A stretch of 6,671 nt of DNA from an uncultured Burkholderiales bacterium (GTDB taxonomy: Bacteria > Pseudomonadota > Gammaproteobacteria > Burkholderiales > Burkholderiaceae_E), in assembly GCA_903898725.1 (NCBI GenBank), contig CAIUGQ010000487.1, positions 1 to 6,671 on the forward strand, read 5' to 3'. Positions 1 to 5,704 of this stretch are shown here, piece after piece (the stretch's first letter is position 1; each line of letters starts with the position of its first letter). Both the position numbers and the translations under genes were made by a program. The notes below the pieces were generated by a model that was not told the origin of the DNA, did no database searches, and was given only the letters and a program-made list of their open reading frames with translations.

Positions 1-1
1 C

Positions 2-925
2 CTGCGTGTCCACCATCCGGGCTGGGCGGCGCGCACGCCGCGCGACCTGGGCGCGGGCTGGGACTTCGACGACGTGCGCGACGCCTACCTGGCGAGTGTC
101 TTCGGCGTGGATCCGGTGGCGCTGCGCCGCGAGGACCACGATCGGTACCTCGAGCTCGGCCGCGTCGTCACCGGCGAGGCGATGCGCACGACCTTCGTGC
201 GCTGGCGGGCGCTCGGCGCACGCTGTGGCGGTGGCCTGGTCTGGACCCTGCGGGACCTGTGGGCCGGGACCGGCTGGGGCCTGCTCGACGAACGTGGCGA
301 GCCGAAGGCCGCCTGGCACCTGCTGCGCGCCGCCCTGCGCCCGCGCACGGTCGCGATCACCGACCGGGGCGGGGACGGGCTGCGGCTGCATGTGTTCAAC
401 GACGGGCCGGTGCCGCTGGCCGCGACCCTCGAGCTCGAGCGGGTGCGCGACGGCGAGCGGCTCGGCCGCAGTGCCCTGCGCACCCTCGAGGTCGCGCCCC
501 ATGGGCAGGCCGCGATCGATGCGGTCGCGATGCTCGATGGCTTCGAGGACCTGAACCATGCGTACCGGTTCGGGCCGCGTCCGGTCGACGCGGTGGTCGC
601 GACGCTGCGCGACGCCGACGGGGCGATGATCGACCGCTGTGTCCACCGGTGCGACACCCGGGTGGGCGCGCCGGAGCACGAGCTCGGCCTGACGGTCGAG
701 CCCGAGGCGATGCCCGACGGCCGGCCGGGCCTGCGGATCCGCACGCGGCGGCTCGCGCTGTGGGTCGCGGTGCGCATCGCGCAGCACGTGCCCGACGACA
801 GCTTCTTCCATCTGCCGCCCGAGGGCGAGATCCACGTCGGCCTGCGGCCGCGGGTGCCGGGCGCGCCGTTGCGCGGCACGGTGCAGGCCCTGAACGCCGC
901 CCGCCGGGTCCGGATCGACGCATGA
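2..925 (+). CDS. Glycoside hydrolase family 2 (beta-mannosidase-like) protein, 3' part only
   Basis: The reading frame is open from the window's first bases and ends at a TGA, giving the last 307 residues of a longer protein; the true start lies upstream. The GH2-like signature is the stretch around visible residues 79-105, with LVWTLRDLWAGTGWGLLD followed by a G-x-PKAAW segment. This resembles the end of the GH2 catalytic barrel (the usual 'W..ND.WP..SWS..D..G.PK' region). It is followed by a beta-rich C-terminal domain with FNDGPVPL near 132-139 and DDSFFHLPPEGEI near 265-277, typical of the Ig-like domains of beta-mannosidases. GH2 enzymes hydrolyse beta-glycosidic bonds with two catalytic Glu residues, which would be in the missing upstream part, so activity cannot be judged. 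The stop overlaps the next start as ATGA, implying translational coupling. Sugar specificity is unknown. The family call is fairly secure; 'mannosidase' is tentative. Confidence 0.8.
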   Translation: MRVHHPGWAARTPRDLGAGWDFDDVRDAYLASVFGVDPVALRREDHDRYLELGRVVTGEAMRTTFVRWRALGARCGGGLVWTLRDLWAGTGWGLLDERGEPKAAWHLLRAALRPRTVAITDRGGDGLRLHVFNDGPVPLAATLELERVRDGERLGRSALRTLEVAPHGQAAIDAVAMLDGFEDLNHAYRFGPRPVDAVVATLRDADGAMIDRCVHRCDTRVGAPEHELGLTVEPEAMPDGRPGLRIRTRRLALWVAVRIAQHVPDDSFFHLPPEGEIHVGLRPRVPGAPLRGTVQALNAARRVRIDA

Positions 926-2826
926 GCGCCCTCGAGCTCCCCGTGCCCGTCCCCGGCTGGTTCGGCCCCGAAGGCCGGCCCGCGCTCGGCTGGGTCCATC
1001 GCCCTGCGCCCGGCGCGACCGCGGGGTCCGCTGCGGGCGGGGTGGGCGTGCTGATCTGCGGACCGGTGGGCCCCGAGGCGATGGGGGTGCATCGGACGCT
1101 GCGGGCCCTCGCCGCGAGTCTGGCGCAGGCCGGCCTGCCCGCGATGCGCTTCGACTACGACGGCACCGGTGACGCCGCCGGCGACGAGCTCGATCCGCAG
1201 CGGCTCGAGGCCTGGCTGCGCTCGGTGCGCGACGCCCTGTCGGCGGGGACGCAGCGTCTCGGGGTCACGCGCTGGATCCTGGTGGGCGTGCGGCTGGGCG
1301 CGGCGCTCGCCGCGCAGGTCGCCGCTGAGCGCGACGACGTCGAGGCGCTGGTCGCGATCGCGCCCGTGCTTGTCGGGCGCGGGTTCGTGCGCGAGCTGCG
1401 CGCGTTCGCGATGGCGGGCGCCGGCCGTGGCGAAGCCGACCCGCGGGGCCTGCACGAAGTCGGGGGCTGTGCGTTCGACGAGGCCGCCTGGCAGTCGATC
1501 GCGGCGATCGACGTCTCGACGCTGGCAGGTGCGCCGCCGCGCGAGGTGCTGGTGCTCGAGGCGCGTCGAACGCCTGGGCTGGACGTCTGGGCCCAGCGGC
1601 TGGAGCGCGCCGGCTCGAGGCTGGTGGTCCGTGCGTTCGAGGGGGCGGACGCGATGATGCGCGATCCGCACGAGACCGAGGTGCCGCAGGCGATGCTGGC
1701 GACGGTGGCCGCCTGGGCGGCCGAGGTCGCCGCGCGGACGGTGGCGGGCGCATCGGCAGCGCCGCGTATCGACGGCCCGCTCGGCGATGCGCCGCCCGCC
1801 GACCTGTCACCCGTCGACGGCCCGGATGCGGCGCGTATCGTCGGCGCGGAGGGTCGCGTGCACCTCGAGCGGGTGCTGCGGCTCGGTCGCGATCGCGCCC
1901 TCGTCGGGGTGCTTGCCGAGCCGGTCGAGGTCGGCGCCGGTGCGCGGCGCGCGGGTGTGGTGATCCTGAACGCCGGCGCGGCCCACCGGGTCGGTCCGAG
2001 CCGCAGTGCGGTGATGATCGCGCGGCGCCTCGCCGCGCTCGGCCATCCGGTGCTGCGGCTGGACCTGCCCGGCCTGGGCGACAGTCCGGCCCGGCACGGC
2101 GAGCCGGACAACGTGGTCTACGCCCCGAACGCGGTCGAGGCGATCGCGGTCGCGGTGGACTGGATGCGTGCGCATCCCCGCGCGGCGGGCTGCCGGCTCG
2201 TCGGGCTGTGCTCCGGCGCCTACAACGCCTTCAAGGCTGCGGTCGCGGGCCTGCCGGTCGACGGTGTCGTCGCGATCAATCCGCTGACCTTCTTCTGGCA
2301 CGGCGACGCGGGCGACGGCCCCGACGCCGAGCACCGGGTGATCGCCGAGGCGGTCCGTCTGCGCAACGCGGCGGCCAAGCCGGGCGCCTGGCGTCGGGTG
2401 CTCAGCGGCGAGGTGCCGGTCGCGGACATCGCGTCGATCGTCGCGCGCCGCGCCGGCGGCTCGCTCGCGCGGGCGCGGCGAACGCTCGCGCGCAGCGTCG
2501 GGCGGCCGATCGGCGACGACCTCGAAGCGGAACTCGCTGCGGTCGCGCGCCGGGGGGTGCCGCTGCACTTCGTGTTCGCGGCCGACGAGCCGGGTCCGGC
2601 GCTGCTGGACTTCTGCGGCGGCGCGACCGCGCGGCGCCTCGCGGCACGGGGCGCGCTCACGATCGACGACATCCCCGACGCCGACCACACCTTCACCCGC
2701 CGGGCCGCCCGCGAACGGCTGACCGCGGTGGTTGCCGCCCGTCTCGGCATGGCCGCCGTGGCCTCGGAGGCCGTCGGCGTGCGCGAGCCCGCGCTCGCCC
2801 CGGAGCGCCGGGTCTCCGCCGGATGA
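922..2826 (+). CDS. Tandem alpha/beta-hydrolase fusion protein (polysaccharide-locus type)
   Basis: The 634-residue protein contains two alpha/beta-hydrolase domains. Domain 1 (about 40-270) has the strand-turn VLICGPVGPEAMG, then MRFDYDGTGDAAG (75-87), but its nucleophile elbow reads GVRLG (122-126), with Arg124 where Ser is expected. Domain 2 (about 320-610) has VVILNAG (346-352), LRLDLPGLGDS (378-388), an elbow GLCSG (428-432) that puts Cys430 at the nucleophile position, and a likely catalytic His589 in DADHTF. An Ala/Pro/Gly-rich linker (about 272-305) separates them. A lid-like insert with WRRVLSGEVPV (490-500) resembles hydrolases I recall from exosortase/exopolysaccharide loci. The ATG overlaps the previous TGA (ATGA), which fixes the start. 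There is no obvious signal peptide or membrane segment, so it is probably cytoplasmic. The substrate is unknown; an ester or thioester of a glycan or carrier intermediate is inference. Domain 1 may be structural or regulatory. Confidence 0.85.
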   Translation: MSALELPVPVPGWFGPEGRPALGWVHRPAPGATAGSAAGGVGVLICGPVGPEAMGVHRTLRALAASLAQAGLPAMRFDYDGTGDAAGDELDPQRLEAWLRSVRDALSAGTQRLGVTRWILVGVRLGAALAAQVAAERDDVEALVAIAPVLVGRGFVRELRAFAMAGAGRGEADPRGLHEVGGCAFDEAAWQSIAAIDVSTLAGAPPREVLVLEARRTPGLDVWAQRLERAGSRLVVRAFEGADAMMRDPHETEVPQAMLATVAAWAAEVAARTVAGASAAPRIDGPLGDAPPADLSPVDGPDAARIVGAEGRVHLERVLRLGRDRALVGVLAEPVEVGAGARRAGVVILNAGAAHRVGPSRSAVMIARRLAALGHPVLRLDLPGLGDSPARHGEPDNVVYAPNAVEAIAVAVDWMRAHPRAAGCRLVGLCSGAYNAFKAAVAGLPVDGVVAINPLTFFWHGDAGDGPDAEHRVIAEAVRLRNAAAKPGAWRRVLSGEVPVADIASIVARRAGGSLARARRTLARSVGRPIGDDLEAELAAVARRGVPLHFVFAADEPGPALLDFCGGATARRLAARGALTIDDIPDADHTFTRRAARERLTAVVAARLGMAAVASEAVGVREPALAPERRVSAG

Positions 2827-3479
2827 GCGACGAGGTCGTCGACCTCGGTCCGGGCCCGCTCGTCGTGATGCTGCACGGCTGGGCGATGTCGCCGAAGGCG
2901 CTGTCGCCGTTCGCCGCCTCCCTCGGCGCCGGCGGCACCTGGGTCTTCCCGGCGGGCCCGGTCGAGCTGGCCGACGGACTGCGGGGCTGGTGGTGGGTCG
3001 ACGAGGCGGCCCGGGCGGCGGCCCGCGCCCGTGGACCGCGGGATCTCGCGACCGCCCGGCCCGAGGGGCTGGAGTCCGCCCGCCAGCGGCTGGCCGAGCT
3101 CCTGGACGGTCTGTGCGAGCGCCATCCCGGCCGTCGGCTCGTGCTGGGCGGCTTCTCGCAGGGCGGGATGCTGGCCTGCGACCACGCGCTGCGCGGTGCG
3201 CGGCCGGTGGACGGGCTGGCCGTGCTGTCAGGGGCCCGCCTGGTCTACGACGACTGGCTGCCGGCGATGCCCCGTCTGCGCGGCATGCCGGTGCTCGTCG
3301 CCCACGGCCGCGACGACACGGATCTGGCGCTGGCCGGCGCCGAGCGCCTGGCCGACGACCTGCAGGCCGCGGGTGCCCGCGTCGATCGGGTGGTGTTCGA
3401 CGGCGGGCACGCGATCCCGCTGGCGGCCTGGCGCGGGGTCCGGCGGCTGGTGCGTTCGGTCGCCACGATCGCGGCGTGA
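2823..3479 (+). CDS. Alpha/beta hydrolase, carboxylesterase/phospholipase (PF02230-like) family
   Basis: This 218-residue single-domain hydrolase has a complete catalytic set: LHGWAMSP (17-24) for the oxyanion region, the elbow GFSQGG with Ser112, Asp165 in HGRDDT (161-166), and His196 in GGHAIP. The GFSQGG motif and the length match the carboxylesterase/acyl-protein thioesterase-like family, whose members cleave carboxylic esters or thioesters and lack a separate lid. No signal peptide is visible, so it is probably cytoplasmic. The ATG overlaps the stop of the fused hydrolase (ATGA), which decides the start and points to coupled translation. Unlike domain 1 of its neighbour, this enzyme looks fully competent. 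It could release or edit acyl groups on the carrier-protein pathway encoded downstream, or deacylate a glycan; neither role is shown by sequence. The family call is secure; the substrate is unknown. Confidence 0.88.
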   Translation: MSDEVVDLGPGPLVVMLHGWAMSPKALSPFAASLGAGGTWVFPAGPVELADGLRGWWWVDEAARAAARARGPRDLATARPEGLESARQRLAELLDGLCERHPGRRLVLGGFSQGGMLACDHALRGARPVDGLAVLSGARLVYDDWLPAMPRLRGMPVLVAHGRDDTDLALAGAERLADDLQAAGARVDRVVFDGGHAIPLAAWRGVRRLVRSVATIAA

Positions 3480-3488
3480 GATCCGTCA

Positions 3489-3510
3489 CCGCTGCGCGAT
3501 GCGCGAGCGG
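3489..3510 (+). terminator. Hairpin after the hydrolase genes, possible weak terminator or mRNA structure
   Basis: CCGCT (3489-3493) pairs with AGCGG (3506-3510) and CGCG (3495-3498) pairs with CGCG (3502-3505). The result is a nine-pair GC-rich stem with one bulged G (3494) and a three-base ATG loop. It begins ten bases after the hydrolase stop. No T-run follows, so it does not fit a standard intrinsic terminator. It could still slow polymerase, protect the upstream mRNA end, or separate expression of the two blocks. In DNA this GC-rich, chance pairing is possible. Confidence 0.3.
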
Positions 3511-3545
3511 CGAACATGGAAGTTATTCCCAAGTCGTACAGCGTC

Positions 3546-3549
3546 AGGA
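3546..3549 (+). promoter_or_regulatory. Ribosome binding site for the dehydrogenase-like gene
   Basis: AGGA lies nine bases upstream of the ATG at 3559. It supports that start over the in-frame upstream codons, which run back into the hydrolase gene. Confidence 0.6.
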
Positions 3550-3558
3550 CACGAACCC

Positions 3559-4767
3559 ATGGCTCACTCACCGCAGCGCCGCAACGAGGCGCCCGTCGCC
3601 GCCCCGGCGCCCGACGCCGAGACGCTGTTGGCGCGGATCCGGGCGATCGCAGCCGAGGTGGCCGCGCCTCGCGCGGTGGATGTCGACGCGCGCGGCCGCT
3701 TTCCCGAGGAGACCTTCGCCGCGCTGCGCGAGGCGGGCGCCCTGTCGGCCGCGGTCCCCGTCGAGCACGGCGGCGCCGGCTGCGGCATGGCGGCGCTGGC
3801 CGAGCAGTGCGCCGCGCTGGCGCAGGGCTGCGGGGCCAGCGGCATGGTGCTCGCGATGCATCACATCCAGGTGCTGTGCCTGGTGCGTCACGCCGGCGCA
3901 TCGCCGTACTTCGCGGGCGTGCTGCGCGAGCTGAGCGAGCGCCAGCTGCTGCTCGCCTCGGTGACCTCCGAGGTGGGCGTGGGCGGCGACACGCGCACCA
4001 GCCGCTGCGCGGTCGTGCCGACCGCCGACGGCATCTCGATCGACAAGGACGCGACCACCATCTCGTACGCCGAGCACTCGGACGCGATGCTGATCACCGC
4101 GCGACGCGACGTCGACGCGGCCTCGAGCGACCAGGTGATCGTCTATGCGCCGCGCGGTGCGCTGCGCCTCGAGAAGACCGCGAACTGGGATCCGATGGGC
4201 ATGCGCGGCACCTGCAGCCCGGGGTTCCGCGTCCGCTTCGACGGCCGCCCCGAGCAGATCGTGCCGGTCCCGTACGCCGACGTCTCGGCGCTCACGATGG
4301 TGCCGAGCTCGCACATCCTCTGGTCGGGTGTCTGGACCGGCATCTCCGCGGACGCCGTGGCGCGAGCCTCGGCCTTCGTGCGTGCCGAGGCGCGCCGCAC
4401 GCCCGGCACGGTGCCCCCGATGGCCGCGCGCCTGGCCGAGGTCTCGGTGGAACTGCAGACGATGCGCAACCACTGGCAGTCGCTCGCCCGCGAGTTCGAC
4501 CGCCTGGCCCTGCAGGGCGACGGCGGCGGGCTGGCCACCATCGGCTGGGCCCTGAAGATGAACAACCTGAAGATCGCGAGCTCGGAGGCCGCACCGCGGA
4601 TCGTGCATCGCGCGCTGCAGGTGATCGGGATCCAAGGCTATCGCAACGATTCGCGGTACGCAGTGGGCCGGCAGTACCGGGACGTGCTGTCCGCCTCGCT
4701 GATGGTCGCCAACGAGCGCATCGCGTCGAAGACCGCGACGATGCTCCTGGTGCACAAGGACGACTGA
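3559..4767 (+). CDS. Acyl-CoA dehydrogenase-like flavoprotein, canonical catalytic Glu absent
   Basis: The 402-residue protein has the full acyl-CoA dehydrogenase layout. An N-terminal helical domain (about 20-130) includes FPEETFAALREAG (48-60) and VPVEHGGAGCG (66-76). A middle beta domain carries SVTSEVGVGGD (134-144), matching the family's T-E-x-x-x-G-S-D flavin/substrate motif, and WDPMGMRGTCSPGF (210-223), matching 'MG-x-R-x-x-x-T'. A C-terminal helical bundle ends with GYRNDSRYAVGRQYRD (360-375). The family oxidises acyl thioesters at C-alpha/C-beta using FAD. The usual catalytic Glu sits in 'IYEGT' nine residues after the R of the RD pair; here that stretch is LMVANERI, with Val383 at the Glu position. 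The chemistry may therefore differ. Position next to an amino acid:carrier-protein ligase suggests a carrier-bound aminoacyl substrate rather than free acyl-CoA (inference). The ATG has a good ribosome binding site. Cytoplasmic; no signal peptide. Confidence 0.88.
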   Translation: MAHSPQRRNEAPVAAPAPDAETLLARIRAIAAEVAAPRAVDVDARGRFPEETFAALREAGALSAAVPVEHGGAGCGMAALAEQCAALAQGCGASGMVLAMHHIQVLCLVRHAGASPYFAGVLRELSERQLLLASVTSEVGVGGDTRTSRCAVVPTADGISIDKDATTISYAEHSDAMLITARRDVDAASSDQVIVYAPRGALRLEKTANWDPMGMRGTCSPGFRVRFDGRPEQIVPVPYADVSALTMVPSSHILWSGVWTGISADAVARASAFVRAEARRTPGTVPPMAARLAEVSVELQTMRNHWQSLAREFDRLALQGDGGGLATIGWALKMNNLKIASSEAAPRIVHRALQVIGIQGYRNDSRYAVGRQYRDVLSASLMVANERIASKTATMLLVHKDD

Positions 4768-4789
4768 GCGGCATGCGGCGACGCGACGC

Positions 4790-4793
4790 GGAG
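4790..4793 (+). promoter_or_regulatory. Ribosome binding site deciding the ligase start
   Basis: GGAG ends five bases before the ATG at 4799. An in-frame GTG at 4793 overlaps this element and would be poorly placed for initiation, so the ATG is preferred. Confidence 0.55.
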
Positions 4794-4798
4794 TGACG

Positions 4799-5704
4799 AT
4801 GGACGAAGAAGGCGAGCGGTTCCTGCAGGGTCTGGTGGCACATCGGCTGATCCTGCCGTCGGACGTGCCGGGCGTGTTCGGACGCGGTGCGGTGTTCGAG
4901 GACGTGCTCGAACGCTTCAACGCGCTGGCAGGCGCCTCGGCGGCCCCGCAGGTGCCCGAGCTGACCTGCTTCCCGCCCGTCATCGACCGCAAGCTGCTCG
5001 AGCGGGTCGACTACCTCGGCTCGTTCCCGAACCTGTGCGGCTGCGTCCACAGCTTCTTCGGCGACGAACGCAGCGCCCGGCGGCTGGCCGATCGCGTGCA
5101 CGCAGGCGAGCCCTACGAAGACCTGCTCGGCCCGACCTCGGTCGTGCTGAACCCCTCGGCCTGCTACCCGGTCTATCCGACCCTCACCGGCACGCTGCCT
5201 GCGGGCGGCCGGCTGATCACCGCGACCAACTGGGTCTACCGCCACGAGCCTTCGCGCGAGCCGACCCGCATGCAGTCGTACCGGGTGCGCGAATTCGTGC
5301 GCGCGGGCCGTCCCGACGAGGTGCTGGCCTGGCGGGACGACTGGCTGGCCCGCGGCGTGGCGCTGCTGCGCGATCTCGGCCTGCCGGTGCACGAGGATGT
5401 CGCCTCGGATCCGTTCTTCGGGCGTGCCGGGCGGTTCCTCGCGGCCAGCCAGCAGGAGCAGAAGCTCAAGTACGAACTGCTGGTGCCGGTGATCTCGGCG
5501 ACCCGTCCGACCGCGGTCGGCTCGTTCAACGTGCACCACGACAAGTTCGGTTCGATGTTCGACATCCGCAGCGACGACGGCGCGGTCGCGCATACCGCCT
5601 GCATCGGCTATGGCCTGGAGCGGGTGACGATGGCCCTGTTCCGCACGCACGGTCTCGAGCCGCGCGACTGGCCGGCCGACGTGCGCGCGCGCCTGTGGCC
5701 GTGA
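4799..5704 (+). CDS. Amino acid:[carrier protein] ligase, class II seryl-tRNA-synthetase-like
   Basis: The 301-residue protein is a class II synthetase catalytic core without a tRNA-binding arm. Motif 2 is around 147-169 (YRHEPSRE then YRVREFVRAG) and motif 3 is CIGYGLERVTMALF (268-281). The probable zinc ligands are Cys122 (in SACYPVYP), Glu165 (in VREF) and Cys268. Their spacing closely follows the Cys-Glu-Cys triad I recall for the Bradyrhizobium enzyme (131/176/279). Characterised members form an aminoacyl-adenylate, mainly of Gly or Ala, and transfer it to the phosphopantetheine thiol of a small carrier protein instead of to tRNA. All key residues seem present, so it should be active. 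The gene starts 31 bases after the dehydrogenase-like stop, and its TGA shares a base with the next ATG, giving a tight operon. The carrier partner is not in this window. The substrate amino acid is not readable with certainty from the sequence alone. Confidence 0.92.
   Translation: MDEEGERFLQGLVAHRLILPSDVPGVFGRGAVFEDVLERFNALAGASAAPQVPELTCFPPVIDRKLLERVDYLGSFPNLCGCVHSFFGDERSARRLADRVHAGEPYEDLLGPTSVVLNPSACYPVYPTLTGTLPAGGRLITATNWVYRHEPSREPTRMQSYRVREFVRAGRPDEVLAWRDDWLARGVALLRDLGLPVHEDVASDPFFGRAGRFLAASQQEQKLKYELLVPVISATRPTAVGSFNVHHDKFGSMFDIRSDDGAVAHTACIGYGLERVTMALFRTHGLEPRDWPADVRARLWP

Larger units (their letters stand above)
3480..3558 (+). other. 79-base intergenic gap separating the two gene blocks
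   Basis: This is the only gap of more than about 31 bases between genes in the window. It contains a GC-rich hairpin (3489-3510), then a stretch at about 3511-3555 that is clearly AT-richer than its surroundings, then a ribosome binding site. The AT-richer part includes the small inverted repeat GGAA-GTTA-TTCC (3518-3529). I could not find a convincing pair of -35/-10 boxes or a -24/-12 sigma-54 element. A promoter for the downstream block is therefore plausible from position and composition but not shown. Confidence 0.4.

Noticed and set aside
259..921. Upstream extension of the fused hydrolase into the GH2 gene (in-frame ATG at 259)
   Set aside because: The extension overlaps the GH2 reading frame and has no hydrolase-like content; the ATGA overlap at 922 is the natural start.
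1769..1824. Eleven-base direct repeat (tcgacggcccg) 45 bases apart in the linker of the fused hydrolase
   Set aside because: It encodes short Asp-Gly-Pro pieces in a low-complexity linker, and such matches are likely by chance at this base composition.
1807..3489. Long minus-strand open frame (560 codons) opposite the hydrolase genes, and similar long minus-strand frames at 85-1671, 3568-4992 and 4292-5650
   Set aside because: Their translations are Arg/Pro/Ala-rich with no recognisable motifs, and they lie opposite clear protein families. Long antisense frames are expected when third positions are almost all G or C.
3514..3542. Possible sigma-70 or sigma-54 promoter in the AT-richer patch
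   Set aside because: TACAGC and TTATTC have no adequate partner box at normal spacing, and the GG/GC pair required for sigma-54 is absent.
3516..4796. Plus-strand open frame of 426 codons starting at ATG 3516 and covering the dehydrogenase-like gene in another frame
   Set aside because: Its product is low-complexity Arg/Gly/Ala, while the frame starting at 3559 gives a clear flavoprotein with a ribosome binding site.
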